Shown one piece after another: positions 53,559 through 62,983 of a stretch of 64,000 bases of DNA; the stretch's first letter is position 1; every line of letters starts with the position of its first letter. The position numbers and the translations under genes are program-made. The notes under the pieces were generated by a model. That model had not been told where the DNA came from, ran no database searches, and saw nothing but the letters and a program-made list of their open reading frames with translations. Location: positions 2,447,786-2,511,785 of the forward strand of contig NZ_JAFIDJ010000001.1 of assembly GCF_017051705.1 (NCBI RefSeq), written 5' to 3'. Origin of the DNA: Algoriphagus lutimaris. GTDB lineage: Bacteria; Bacteroidota; Bacteroidia; Cytophagales; Cyclobacteriaceae.

Positions 53559-55237
53559 TATCTTAGATTTTTATATCGAATTCGCTTCGGTGTCACATCA
53601 CCCAGACGCTTTTTCTTGTTCTCTTCATAGTCGGAGAAGTTACCCTCAAACCAGACCACCTGAGAATCGCCTTCGAATGCCAGGATATGCGTACAGATCC
53701 TATCCAGGAACCATCTGTCGTGGGAAATTACTACGGCACAACCTCCAAAGTTCTCCAGAGCTTCTTCTAAGGCTCTTAGCGTATTTACATCCAAATCGTT
53801 GGTAGGCTCATCGAGTAACAGCAAGTTACCACCTTCTTTTAGCGTTAAAGCCAGATGAACCCGGTTCCGTTCTCCACCAGAAAGTACTCCTACCTTCTTC
53901 TCCTGGTCTCCTCCTCCGAAGTTAAATTTGGAAACATAAGCTCTTGAATTCACTTCCTTGTTGCCCAGCTTCATCAATTCATTTCCTTCAGAAATCGTCT
54001 GGTATACGGTTTTATTCGGATCCAGAATATCATGTCCCTGATCCACATAGGCAAGTTGAACGGTCTCCCCTACTTCGAAATTCCCAGCATCTGGTTTTTC
54101 CTGTCCTGTGATCAGCTTGAAAAGCGTGGATTTACCTGCACCATTCGGTCCGATCACACCGACAATCCCACCTTGTGGCAAGGCAAAAGATAAGTTTTCG
54201 AACAAAAGCTTATCGCCATAGGCTTTGGATACGCCGTTTACCTCTATCACCTTAGCTCCCAATCGTGGCCCCGGTGGAATAAACAACTCCAATTTTGCTT
54301 CTCTTTCCTTAGACTCCTCTCCGACTAATTTATCATAGGCGCTCAAACGGGCTTTTCCTTTTGCCTGTCGGGCTTTCGGAGTCATTCTGATCCATTCCAG
54401 CTCTCGTTCCAAGGTCTTCTGACGCTTGGACTCCGTTTTTTCCTCCTGCTTCAATCGGTTTTGTTTCTGATCCAACCAAGAAGAGTAATTGCCTTTCCAT
54501 GGAATCCCTTCCCCACGGTCCAGTTCCAAAATCCATCCCGCCACATTATCCAAGAAATAACGGTCGTGCGTCACGGCAATGACAGTACCTTTGTAATTCT
54601 GTAAATGTTGCTCCAACCAATGTACAGATTCCGCATCCAGGTGGTTGGTCGGTTCGTCGAGTAACAAGACATCCGGTTCCTGTAATAAAAGTCGACAAAG
54701 TGCCACTCTTCTTTTTTCACCACCGGAAAGGTTTGCCACGTTGGCATCACTAGGGGGAAGTCGCAAAGCATCCATGGCTTTGTCCAGCATGACATCGAGT
54801 TCCCAGGCGTTGGCAGCATCCAGTTTTTCCTGTACTTCTCCTTGCTTGGTGATCAGTTTATCCATGGCATCCGGGTCCTCCATCAAGGCAGGATCCATGA
54901 ACTTCTCATTGATCTCTTCAAATTCTTTCAGCAAAGCAACCGTCTCGGCTACAGCCTCTTCAACCACCTCTTTTACGGTCTTAGAAGGGTCTAATTGAGG
55001 TTCTTGCTCCAGCATTCCCACGGAATACCCGGGAGACCAAACTACTTCACCTTGGTATTCTTTGTCCTTCCCAGCGATGATTTTCAGCAAGGAAGACTTA
55101 CCGGAACCATTGAGTCCGAGAACCCCAATTTTGGCTCCATAAAAAAATGAGAGATAGATATCCTTTAATACTTTTTTCTGCGGCGGATAGATTTTTGAGA
55201 CTCCAGCCATAGAAAAGATGATTTTTTCTGCACTCAT
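53558..55237 (-). CDS. ettA: ABC-F protein EttA (energy-dependent translational throttle)
   Basis: 559 residues, two fused ABC ATPase domains and no membrane part. Domain 1: [39 protein letters not shown]. Linker with [15 protein letters not shown] (P-site tRNA interaction motif region). Domain 2: [36 protein letters not shown]. Length and linker match EttA, which acts at the ribosomal E site according to energy state, rather than the antibiotic-resistance ABC-F proteins. It is monocistronic with a terminator overlapping its stop. Confidence 0.94.
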   Translation of the reverse strand: MSAEKIIFSMAGVSKIYPPQKKVLKDIYLSFFYGAKIGVLGLNGSGKSSLLKIIAGKDKEYQGEVVWSPGYSVGMLEQEPQLDPSKTVKEVVEEAVAETVALLKEFEEINEKFMDPALMEDPDAMDKLITKQGEVQEKLDAANAWELDVMLDKAMDALRLPPSDANVANLSGGEKRRVALCRLLLQEPDVLLLDEPTNHLDAESVHWLEQHLQNYKGTVIAVTHDRYFLDNVAGWILELDRGEGIPWKGNYSSWLDQKQNRLKQEEKTESKRQKTLERELEWIRMTPKARQAKGKARLSAYDKLVGEESKEREAKLELFIPPGPRLGAKVIEVNGVSKAYGDKLLFENLSFALPQGGIVGVIGPNGAGKSTLFKLITGQEKPDAGNFEVGETVQLAYVDQGHDILDPNKTVYQTISEGNELMKLGNKEVNSRAYVSKFNFGGGDQEKKVGVLSGGERNRVHLALTLKEGGNLLLLDEPTNDLDVNTLRALEEALENFGGCAVVISHDRWFLDRICTHILAFEGDSQVVWFEGNFSDYEENKKKRLGDVTPKRIRYKNLR

Positions 55238-55367
55238 GTGGTATATTTTGCGTTACAATTTCACTAAATGGTAAAGATGGCAAAAAAACCCCTTTCTTAG
55301 GATAAGTGCTTTTGAATTAATTAATTTGCCAAAAATTGGAAACGACCACCTAACCTACTGTAGAGCA

Positions 55368-56615
55368 ATGGAGCATCCGTATGGATATATAAAGGATAAC
55401 AAAGTTTATTTAAAAGGATTTTTAGGTCAGGATGACAGGGTGATTGGAGAGGTTAAGGAAGACGAAGCCTCCACAATCAGCTATTTTGAAACAAGGTTCG
55501 ATCAACTCAAAGAGAAGGTCGAAAAGCTAAAATCCGATATTCAAGAAAACCAAAACAAAGGTTCTTTTTTGATGAAGTTGATTCATCTGAGAGATTCTTT
55601 GATGCAAGCGGATGCCTTAGGCGATTTTATTCCGCTGATTGAGGAGCTCAATAAGGAAGAAGAATACCTGAGTGAAATTATCCAGTCCAATCGTGCCAAA
55701 AACCTGGAAGTGAAAAAAGCATTGATTCTGGAAGCAGAGGAAATGAAGGATAACACGGATTGGAGAGAAACCACGGAGGCTTACAAAGACCTGAAAATGC
55801 GTTGGATCAAAACAGGTCCAGTGGAGAAGGAGTTGGAAGAAGAGATTGAAAAGAAATTCAACGACGCCGTACAGCATTTCTTCGAGAATAGAAGACATTA
55901 TTACGAAGGACTCGCTTTACAGGCTGAAGAAAATATTAAAGTATATGAGGCCTTGGTGGTGCAAGCCAGAGAGGCGCATGATTTCCCAGATGCCAAAGTT
56001 GCTTTTGAAATCAGTAAAAAAATTCAAAAGGAATGGAAAGCATCCGGAAAAGTCCCCGCTGAAAAACGTCAACCTTTATGGGATGAATTTTCTAGACTTA
56101 ACAACCGAATTTTCTCCAGGTACAAACGGACTTTGAATCCAGGGCCATCGATGCACCCTAGAGAGATCATTCGAAAGGCGGAGCAGCTGACGGACGAAAT
56201 CAAGAAGCTGGCAGGTCAGCCTACATCCTATGAGTTGATCGGTCAAGCCAAAAAAATTCAGGAAGAATGGAAGAAACTTCCGATGAGAAAGCCGAAAGAA
56301 GTGAATTTGACGGCAAGATCATACCAATTCTTTATGGATATCGTTTTCGAAAAAGCCTTTTTGGAAAAACTCGTACACGGTAAATACGAGGGTTTTGACG
56401 AAAAACCTGCAGAAGAGCAAAAACAAATAAAAATTGCTTTATTAAAGGATCTGCTTCATAGAGATCAGACTGAATTGGACACGGCTCAGAGTAATTCTGA
56501 TAATTTCCGCGTTCAGACTCAGGATTTTGAGATTATGATGCGAAAAAAACTTTCAGGACTGAAAAGAAAAGTGGATGTAAAAAATTATATTTTGAGACAA
56601 CTTTCTTTTAAATAA
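55368..56615 (+). CDS. DUF349 domain-containing protein
   Basis: 415 residues from the ATG at 55368; a TTG 14 codons upstream keeps the frame open. Almost entirely helical and highly charged, with repeated DUF349 segments of the form WKxxGxVPxxxxxxLWxxF (EWKASGKVPAEKRQPLWDEF, about 220) and DLKMRWIKTGPVEKELEEEI (about 145). Soluble and probably cytosolic. Function unknown. Divergent from ettA. Confidence 0.87.
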   Translation: MEHPYGYIKDNKVYLKGFLGQDDRVIGEVKEDEASTISYFETRFDQLKEKVEKLKSDIQENQNKGSFLMKLIHLRDSLMQADALGDFIPLIEELNKEEEYLSEIIQSNRAKNLEVKKALILEAEEMKDNTDWRETTEAYKDLKMRWIKTGPVEKELEEEIEKKFNDAVQHFFENRRHYYEGLALQAEENIKVYEALVVQAREAHDFPDAKVAFEISKKIQKEWKASGKVPAEKRQPLWDEFSRLNNRIFSRYKRTLNPGPSMHPREIIRKAEQLTDEIKKLAGQPTSYELIGQAKKIQEEWKKLPMRKPKEVNLTARSYQFFMDIVFEKAFLEKLVHGKYEGFDEKPAEEQKQIKIALLKDLLHRDQTELDTAQSNSDNFRVQTQDFEIMMRKKLSGLKRKVDVKNYILRQLSFK

Positions 56616-56623
56616 TCAGTACT

Positions 56624-56655
56624 TGATTACATATTTCAAAAAAAATATAATTTTG
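56624..56655 (+). promoter_or_regulatory. promoter of the DUF2795 gene (Bacteroidota type)
   Basis: TTG (56624-56626) and -7 box TAATTTTG (56648-56655) separated by 21 bp, 45 bp before the start codon. Confidence 0.6.
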
Positions 56656-56699
56656 CAACCCAATTAAAATCCGGAACACCTATTAATTAAATAAACACT

Positions 56700-56921
56700 A
56701 TGTACTGGACACTTGAACTTGCCTCTTATTTAGAAGATGCTCCCTGGCCTGCGACCAAGGATGAGTTAATTGATTACGGCATCAGATCTGGCGCGCCACT
56801 TGAAGTGGTCGAGAACCTCCAGGAATTAGAAGATGACGGCGAGCCTTATGAAACTATTGAGGAAATTTGGCCTGATTATCCGACCAAAGACGACTTCTTC
56901 TTTAACGAGGACGAATATTAA
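56700..56921 (+). CDS. DUF2795 domain-containing small protein
   Basis: 73 residues, very acidic. The sequence MYWTLELASYLEDAPWPATK continues IDYGIRSGAPLEVVENLQEL and ends DDFFFNEDEY, a form highly conserved across Bacteroidota. Function unknown; the strong conservation suggests a core cellular role. It has its own promoter and a hairpin just after the stop. Confidence 0.9.
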   Translation: MYWTLELASYLEDAPWPATKDELIDYGIRSGAPLEVVENLQELEDDGEPYETIEEIWPDYPTKDDFFFNEDEY

Positions 56922-56925
56922 ATTG

Positions 56926-56960
56926 AGAGCCCTGGCTAGCCTGGGGCTTTCTACTTTTCA
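56926..56960. terminator. hairpin between convergent genes
   Basis: AGCCC (56928) pairs with GGGCT (56948) around an inner GGC/GCC stem, followed by TTTCTACTTTT. It lies between the DUF2795 gene and the convergent response regulator gene. Confidence 0.5.
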
Positions 56961-57677
56961 TAATCCTAGTACCTGCCTAAGTCGAGAATAACCCGATTTA
57001 CTGACTGGCACTTGCTTCCCATTTCTGAGCTTAATCAAGAAATTCTCCCGCTCATAGGGTTCAATTTGGGTCACTTCATTTAAGTTGACCATAAAAGACC
57101 TATGCACTCTTGAAAATTTGGAGGGGTCCAACACCTCTTCCAGGGATTTCATGGTCATCTTTTTCAAGTATTTCCCATCCTTCACATGGATGGCGATGTA
57201 ATCGTCTTCTGCTTCAAAATACAGCACCTCTTTGATCGGAACGATTTTAATTTCGTTCTTTACCCGCACCACCAATCGCGTGCTTTTCTCCGCCAATTGA
57301 TTTACCCCCTCCTGTATCACCTCTGGAGATTGGTTCAGGTATTTCTCAATCGCTTGATTAAATCGAGCCTGAGAAAATGGTTTTAGGAGGTAATCGATCG
57401 CTTTTGAATCAAAAGCCTTTAGAGCATATTGATCAAATGCAGTAGTAAATATGACTACCGGTGGTTCCTCCAATAACTCCAACATTTCAAACCCAGTGAT
57501 TTTAGGCATCTGAACGTCCAAAAAAATCAGATCAGGCTGATAGGTTTGAATTGCTTTTAATCCCTGAAAACCATCCTGACATATTTCCAACACTTCAAAT
57601 TGTGGAAATGCTTTTAAATATTCCTCTACGATGGAAGCAGCCAATGGCTCGTCATCTATGATTAATGTTTTGATCAT
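56958..57677 (-). CDS. LytTR-family response regulator
   Basis: 239 residues. Receiver domain (about 1-120) with the acidic pair DDEP near residue 8, the phospho-acceptor Asp in PDLIFLDVQMPK (about 55) and a Lys in YLLKPF (about 105). The C-terminal LytTR DNA-binding domain (about 140-239) has VLYFEAEDDYIAIHV and FSRVHRSFMVNLNEV. It overlaps the kinase gene by 4 bp, so the two form a two-component system. Confidence 0.93.
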   Translation of the reverse strand: MIKTLIIDDEPLAASIVEEYLKAFPQFEVLEICQDGFQGLKAIQTYQPDLIFLDVQMPKITGFEMLELLEEPPVVIFTTAFDQYALKAFDSKAIDYLLKPFSQARFNQAIEKYLNQSPEVIQEGVNQLAEKSTRLVVRVKNEIKIVPIKEVLYFEAEDDYIAIHVKDGKYLKKMTMKSLEEVLDPSKFSRVHRSFMVNLNEVTQIEPYERENFLIKLRNGKQVPVSKSGYSRLRQVLGL

Positions 57678-58714
57678 TTCAATTGTGGAATTTTAAGGGT
57701 TACCGTAAATCTCCCTGCATTGGAATCTGTCTTCAGTAAATCAGATCTTCCAAATAGTAATTCAAGTCTTCTTTTGACAGAACTCAGTCCAAATCCCACA
57801 CCTGAAGAGGGAGTGCTTTCTTCATCAAAAGGGTTAACAATCTGGATCATCAGGTAATTCTGATCCTTGAAGGCTTTGATCTGAATACCCACGTCTCCTG
57901 TAAGACCATATAAACCATGTTTAATGGCGTTTTCTAATAAAGGCTGAACAAGGAGCTGCGGAAGCCTTAACCCCTCTGAGAACTCCCCAGAATCGATCTC
58001 TACATGCAAGCGATGTCCGAACCTGACCCGTTCGATGTCCAGGTACATTTTCAGATAACCCAACTCCTCATCCAGGCTTACCCATTCTTTATGATCTTTT
58101 CGAATGGTCCCTCTTAAAAAATCGGAGAGTTGGAGCACCATTTCCCGGGCCTTTTGGGGTTGGGAAACCACAAGTGCACTGATAGAATTCAAACTATTGA
58201 ACAAGAAGTGGGGCTGCAATTGCTGCCTGATGGAAGTCAACTCTGCTTCCCTGGAAAGCTGGTTAATTGTAGCTTCTCTTTTTTGCGTTTCCTCCTGTAG
58301 CTCCAGCTTAGAGATCACCAAGGCAATGACCGCGACCAGAATTTCAGGCACCGCCAAAAAAGCCCAACGGAGGTAAAAACTTTCCTGAAGCATTTCTAAG
58401 TAAAGAATCTCTTCACTGAAGAGCCATTGAAGGATCATTTTATGTGCTAGGACTTCCACTAAGCTTAATACGAAAGGAATACTGAAGAGCAACCAACTGT
58501 TTCTTCCTTTGGGTATGTAAAAGCCAAAAATGATTTCCAGTACAAATACCCCTGCTAAAAACACACCTGTATATGCCAAGGCATCAGGCCAGGCAAGATT
58601 TACTTCCACTCCAAAATTTCTCAAAATAAAAAAGCATCCCAGAAACCAGCCAGTAGCGGTCCCTGAGATGATGTATTTGATAAGCTGGGGTTTTGTAAAC
58701 GCCTTAAAAATCAA
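57674..58714 (-). CDS. LytS-type membrane sensor histidine kinase
   Basis: 346 residues, apparently starting at TTG (58714); no in-frame ATG exists before the upstream stop. Four membrane helices (about 12-33, 43-66, 75-95, 115-138), a short coiled coil, then the His_kinase domain with LQPHFLFNSLNSISALV (His about 169) and a degenerate HATPase region ending FGLSSVKRRLELLFG. The signal is unknown. The downstream partner is the LytTR regulator; a LiaF-like membrane protein lies 31 bp upstream. Confidence 0.9.
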   Translation of the reverse strand: MIFKAFTKPQLIKYIISGTATGWFLGCFFILRNFGVEVNLAWPDALAYTGVFLAGVFVLEIIFGFYIPKGRNSWLLFSIPFVLSLVEVLAHKMILQWLFSEEILYLEMLQESFYLRWAFLAVPEILVAVIALVISKLELQEETQKREATINQLSREAELTSIRQQLQPHFLFNSLNSISALVVSQPQKAREMVLQLSDFLRGTIRKDHKEWVSLDEELGYLKMYLDIERVRFGHRLHVEIDSGEFSEGLRLPQLLVQPLLENAIKHGLYGLTGDVGIQIKAFKDQNYLMIQIVNPFDEESTPSSGVGFGLSSVKRRLELLFGRSDLLKTDSNAGRFTVTLKIPQLK

Positions 58715-58745
58715 AATTTCTATGCTTTAGTTGGACCGAATTTCA

Positions 58746-59573
58746 TTAATAAGATTTGATTTCCAAACCTCCGAAGAGTACAGTCCCTTTTAAAATCAGC
58801 ACTTTCTCTGGATCGATCATTGAATCTCTGTATACACGCTTGTCGTCAATGCCAGCAGCAATATTGCTTACCTCGGATCTGACATCCCAATGAGGAGGCA
58901 CCACCAATTTCATTCCTCCAAAAATAACATCCACCTGAATGGTTACAGGCCCCTGAATATCTGCTTGGGTTAAATCCAAATCAATCCCGCCGAAGGCAGC
59001 AGTCAATTTACCTCCTTTGAGGTTCTTGGTCAAGATTCTCTTATTGACTCCGCTCAAAATGGCATCTATGTTTAGCGTATCTGAAAAGGAAGCACCGGAC
59101 ATGTTTCCAAAACTTGATTTAGCACCAGTCCCAGAATATGTTTTGGAATCAGAAGGATCTTCAATAACCTCTTCACCGGACGTCCCCATAGAACTTTTCT
59201 TTTGATTGACTTGCCATTTGGCCTGAATATCCCGGATCAAATCCTGCTCTTTCTTCTTTTTGGTAATCAGGTACACTCCTAGCAAAATCAAGGCAATAGG
59301 AAAAATGTATCGGTCCAAGGCAAGGTTAAATCCGAACTCATTTCTCAATAAGAAATAGGAACCCAAAAAAAGCATGAAGCCACCAAACAGGCTTTTAAAC
59401 TCGTGCTTAATCAGGGTAAACAAACCGATTGCGATTAATATCATCGGCCAGGTGAGAACCCAAGAAGGAATGAAAATGCCTACTTTTTTCAGTAAAAGAA
59501 GTACACCGATTATCAGAATAACAAATCCAAATATGATGCCTCCATCGTTTCGTGGGGAAGAATAATTTTTCAT
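58746..59573 (-). CDS. LiaF-like membrane protein
   Basis: 275 residues. Four N-terminal hydrophobic segments (about 12-30, 36-52, 58-76, 85-103) are followed by a Ser/Asp-rich linker (about 115-165) and a beta-helix-like C-terminal domain (about 165-275: KGGKLTAAFGGIDLDLTQAD, VDVIFGGMKLVVPPHW, LKGTVLFGGLEIKSY). This layout matches LiaF/DUF5668 proteins, which modulate a neighbouring two-component system in Gram-positives. A similar role for the LytTR pair here is inference. Confidence 0.85.
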   Translation of the reverse strand: MKNYSSPRNDGGIIFGFVILIIGVLLLLKKVGIFIPSWVLTWPMILIAIGLFTLIKHEFKSLFGGFMLFLGSYFLLRNEFGFNLALDRYIFPIALILLGVYLITKKKKEQDLIRDIQAKWQVNQKKSSMGTSGEEVIEDPSDSKTYSGTGAKSSFGNMSGASFSDTLNIDAILSGVNKRILTKNLKGGKLTAAFGGIDLDLTQADIQGPVTIQVDVIFGGMKLVVPPHWDVRSEVSNIAAGIDDKRVYRDSMIDPEKVLILKGTVLFGGLEIKSY

Positions 59574-59696
59574 GAGTGCATTGATTAAAATTGATAATCA
59601 AATGTATCTCTATCCACTTTATCCAGAAACGACAAATAGGTCAGGTGAAGCCAAGGGTCGGTAAGCGACCCTAAAAAGTCGGTAAAAATGGTAAGA

Positions 59697-60380
59697 TCAT
59701 TTTTCTTTTCCCTGAGAAAGCAAAAATTCCCCATAGGCCAAGTCTTCCGGGGTAGTGATTTTGATGTTCTCCAAATTTCCCGCAATCAAAGACACTTGCC
59801 AGCCCTGATGCTCGTAAACAGTGGCATCGTCTGTAAACTGTGGGATTTCTTTTACTTGAAAAGCTTTTTTGATTTTGGACAGCAAGAAGGTCTGTGGCGT
59901 TTGTACCAACCTAAAATCCTGTCTTTCCTGATAACAAGACTTGCCATCATCTCCTAGCTTTCTAATGGAGTCTTTCAGTGCAATGACAGCGATACCACTC
60001 CCGGATTGCCGGGCTTCATGAAAGGAATGTTCAATGACCTCTTTTTTCACAAAAGGACGAACCCCGTCATGGATTGCTACCAATCCTTCTTTCCATGTCA
60101 GAGTATCCAAGCCATTTCGTACCGATTGAAAACGTGAATTTCCTCCAGCCACCAGTTCATGTGGTATTTGGAATTGGTATTGGTCGCACAAGGCTTCCCA
60201 ATAAGAAAAGTCAGCTCCAGGAATTACAAGAATCAATTTGATGGAGGAATCTACCTCATGAAAAACCCGGAGTGTCCGCATCAATACCGGCTCTCCACCA
60301 ATGGGCAAATATTGCTTTGAAATCGGTGCTCCCATGCGGGTGCCTTTTCCTCCTGCAACAATAACCGCTGCTTTGTTCAT
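59697..60380 (-). CDS. ispD: 2-C-methyl-D-erythritol 4-phosphate cytidylyltransferase
   Basis: 227 residues, full length. The CTP-binding loop VAGGKGTRMGAPISKQYLPI (residues about 8-27), HDGVRPFV (about 104) and FTDDATVYEHQG with IKITTPEDLAY near the C-terminus are all intact. Third step of the MEP isoprenoid pathway (cytosol). Lies about 110 bp after queA on the same strand, separated from it by a terminator. Confidence 0.95.
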   Translation of the reverse strand: MNKAAVIVAGGKGTRMGAPISKQYLPIGGEPVLMRTLRVFHEVDSSIKLILVIPGADFSYWEALCDQYQFQIPHELVAGGNSRFQSVRNGLDTLTWKEGLVAIHDGVRPFVKKEVIEHSFHEARQSGSGIAVIALKDSIRKLGDDGKSCYQERQDFRLVQTPQTFLLSKIKKAFQVKEIPQFTDDATVYEHQGWQVSLIAGNLENIKITTPEDLAYGEFLLSQGKEK

Positions 60381-60456
60381 TTTGTGAATTTTGTGACAAA
60401 AATATCTAATTCAGTCCGATTAGATTTTCACTGCAAATTATCAAACCCTCAAGAAA

Positions 60457-60482
60457 TAAAAAAAGCTCCCTGAGGGAGCTTT
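60457..60482 (-). terminator. intrinsic terminator of queA
   Basis: Perfect 7-bp stem AGCTCCC/GGGAGCT with loop TGA or its complement; on the minus strand it is followed by TTTTTTTATTTC. It ends 8 bp after the queA stop. Confidence 0.88.
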
Positions 60483-60489
60483 CAATTTA

Positions 60490-61539
60490 TTAGAGGATCA
60501 ACATGGCGTCTCCGTAAGAGAAGAAGCGATATTTTTCTTTAATGGCTTCTTTATAAGCTTTCATAACCAAATCATAGCCTCCAAATGCTGCTGCAGTCAT
60601 CAACAAGGTAGACTCAGGTAAATGGAAGTTTGTGATCAAGGCATTTGCAATTTTGAACTCGTAAGGAGGAATGATGAATTTATCTGTCCATCCAGCGCTA
60701 GCTTTCAATCGACCATTTGCAGTTACTGAGGATTCTACCGTCTTCAAAGAAGTAGTACCTACTGCTACCACACGCTTTTTCTCATCCAAAGCTCTATTTA
60801 CCAATGCTACTGTCTCATCAGGAATGCTGTAATTCTCTGAATCCATTTTATGCTTGGTCAAATCTTCCACATCAACTTGACGGAAAGTACCTAGCCCCAC
60901 GTGTAAGGTAATCGGAGTTACGTCTACGCCCTGAAGCTCCAATCTCTTCAACAAATGTGGGGTAAAGTGCAAGCCTGCAGTAGGTGCTGCCACCGCTCCT
61001 ACATTCTTTGCAAATACAGTTTGATACCTCTCTCTATCTTCTGCTTCTACTTTTCTTTCGATAAACTCTTTCAACAATGGAGTTTCACCTAAAGAATCAA
61101 TGGTCTTGTGGAATTCTTCTTCTGTTCCATCAAAAAGGAAACGAATGGTTCTTCCTCTGGAAGTCGTATTGTCGATGACTTCTGCCACGAGGTCAGAATC
61201 TCCAAAATACAATTTATTTCCTACTCTGATTTTTCGAGCAGGATCCACTAGAACATCCCAAAGTCTAAGTTCAGCATTCAGTTCTCTCAACAAGAAAACT
61301 TCAATTTCTGCACCTGTTTTTTCTTTGTTTCCGTACAATCTGGCAGGAAATACCCTGGTGTCGTTGGTGACGAAAACATCACCTTCACCGAAGTATTCTA
61401 CAATATCTTTGAAAACTCTGTGTTCGATCTCCCCCGTGTCGCGGTGCAATACCATCAGACGGGATTCGTCTCTGTTTTCAGTTGGATAAAGGGAAACCAG
61501 TTTTTTTGGAACGTCAAATTTGAAATCCGATAATTTCAT
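60490..61539 (-). CDS. queA: S-adenosylmethionine:tRNA ribosyltransferase-isomerase
   Basis: 349 residues, full length. Motifs: [19 protein letters not shown] start, [14 protein letters not shown] (about 58), [17 protein letters not shown] (about 184), [20 protein letters not shown] and [11 protein letters not shown] (about 308). It transfers the ribosyl group of SAM to preQ1 in tRNA to make epoxyqueuosine. A Bacteroidota-type -7 box on the minus strand (TATCTTTG, 61605-61598) lies about 60 bp upstream. Confidence 0.96.
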   Translation of the reverse strand: MKLSDFKFDVPKKLVSLYPTENRDESRLMVLHRDTGEIEHRVFKDIVEYFGEGDVFVTNDTRVFPARLYGNKEKTGAEIEVFLLRELNAELRLWDVLVDPARKIRVGNKLYFGDSDLVAEVIDNTTSRGRTIRFLFDGTEEEFHKTIDSLGETPLLKEFIERKVEAEDRERYQTVFAKNVGAVAAPTAGLHFTPHLLKRLELQGVDVTPITLHVGLGTFRQVDVEDLTKHKMDSENYSIPDETVALVNRALDEKKRVVAVGTTSLKTVESSVTANGRLKASAGWTDKFIIPPYEFKIANALITNFHLPESTLLMTAAAFGGYDLVMKAYKEAIKEKYRFFSYGDAMLIL

Positions 61540-61665
61540 AGGAAAGCTTTAGTAGTCTGAGCTTGATTTGTTTATTTTAGATTAACTCTAAAAAATGCAA
61601 AGATAATAACAATAATGCCCAATTTCAGCTATCTTAACAAATTGTTTTAACCAACTATTCTAAAC

Positions 61666-62913
61666 ATGCTCTTTTTCCAATTGACTTGGGAGAGTTTTCG
61701 GTTCGCAGTAACTGCCTTAAAAGCCAATATAACCAGAACTATCCTCTCTCTTTTAGGGGTTACCATCGGCATCTTTGCCATCATCGCAGTATTTACATTA
61801 GTAGATTCTCTAGAGAATAATATCAAGTCTTCTTTTTCATTTTTGGGAACCAACGTCATGCGGGTGGATCGCTTTCCTTTTGCCAGTGGACCTCAGGATT
61901 ACCCCTGGTGGAAATATTTCCGTAGACCTCCGGGAACCCTTTCGGAATATCGATTTCTACAAGATCGCTTGAAATCCGCAGAAGCAGTAACTATCTCAGC
62001 GTCTGCAAGTACTACTGTTCAAGCAGGTAGCAATGCTTATCAAGGCATGCAGTTGACAGGAGTGGAATACACCTATCCTGACGTATATGACCTACCTCTA
62101 GAGGAAGGAAGATTTTTTCTGGAATCCGAGATCAATGCTTCCAGAAACCTGGCCATTGTAGGAAGAGAAATTGCCAATACCCTTTATCCCAACCTTCCTA
62201 TTTTAGGAAAGGAAATAAAGATCAAAGGAATCAAATTTACAGTGATTGGAGTTTTTGAAGAGGAAGGCGAAGGGCTTTTTGATGCCCCATCCAAAGACGA
62301 AGCTTGTGTGATCCCCTATGGAGCATTCAGCAAAATGTTTTATACAGGGAAAAATGGAATTGAACCTACGATAGCCGCAAAAGGCAAAGAAGATGACATA
62401 GGTTTGGTTGCTTTGGAAAATGAGTTAACAGGATTAGTCAGAGCCAAAAGAGGTCTGAAACCTACCGAAGAAGATAACTTCGCTTTAAATAAGACCGAGT
62501 TTATTCAAAATGCCATCGGATCCATTTTCGATGTGATTTCCATTGCCGGATGGGTGATTGGAGGATTTTCCATTTTGGTCGGAGGATTTGGGATCGCTAA
62601 CATCATGTTTGTGTCTGTGAGAGAGCGAACCAACATCATTGGAATTCAAAAATCTTTGGGTGCCAAAAACTATTTTATCCTTTTCCAATTTCTATTTGAA
62701 TCTGTATTCCTCAGTTTAATTGGTGGGGCCACCGGAATCTTGATCGTGTTTGGCCTGAGCTTTATTCAGCTAGGGAGTTTAGAATTGATATTATCCTTTA
62801 AAAATATTGTACTTGGACTAGGAGTCTCCTCCATTATTGGGGTAGTTTCAGGGATTGTCCCAGCCACACTTGCTGCTAGAATGGATCCAGTGGAAGCTAT
62901 CAGAACGACATAA
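61666..62913 (+). CDS. ABC transporter permease, MacB/FtsX type
   Basis: 415 residues. One N-terminal membrane helix (about 20-48, SLLGVTIGIFAIIAVFTLVD), a large periplasmic MacB-PCD-like domain (about 50-275) and three C-terminal helices (about 285-315, 330-360, 370-400), with VRERTNIIGIQKSLGAK typical of FtsX/LolC/MacB permeases. No ATPase gene is adjacent in the window, so the partner is encoded elsewhere. Probable role in efflux or lipoprotein handling; the substrate is unknown. Confidence 0.9.
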   Translation: MLFFQLTWESFRFAVTALKANITRTILSLLGVTIGIFAIIAVFTLVDSLENNIKSSFSFLGTNVMRVDRFPFASGPQDYPWWKYFRRPPGTLSEYRFLQDRLKSAEAVTISASASTTVQAGSNAYQGMQLTGVEYTYPDVYDLPLEEGRFFLESEINASRNLAIVGREIANTLYPNLPILGKEIKIKGIKFTVIGVFEEEGEGLFDAPSKDEACVIPYGAFSKMFYTGKNGIEPTIAAKGKEDDIGLVALENELTGLVRAKRGLKPTEEDNFALNKTEFIQNAIGSIFDVISIAGWVIGGFSILVGGFGIANIMFVSVRERTNIIGIQKSLGAKNYFILFQFLFESVFLSLIGGATGILIVFGLSFIQLGSLELILSFKNIVLGLGVSSIIGVVSGIVPATLAARMDPVEAIRTT

Positions 62914-62930
62914 GAAGCATGAATTAGGCC

Positions 62931-62960
62931 AAAAAAAAGGGAAGCTTGAAGCTTCCCTTT
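62931..62960. terminator. bidirectional terminator between the ABC permease gene and recA
   Basis: AAAGGGAAGCTT and its complement form a perfect stem (GGGAAGC/GCTTCCC at its core) with an A-run on the left and TTT on the right, placed between two convergent genes. Confidence 0.88.
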
Positions 62961-62983
62961 CTCATATTGTGAGTTTATTCCAC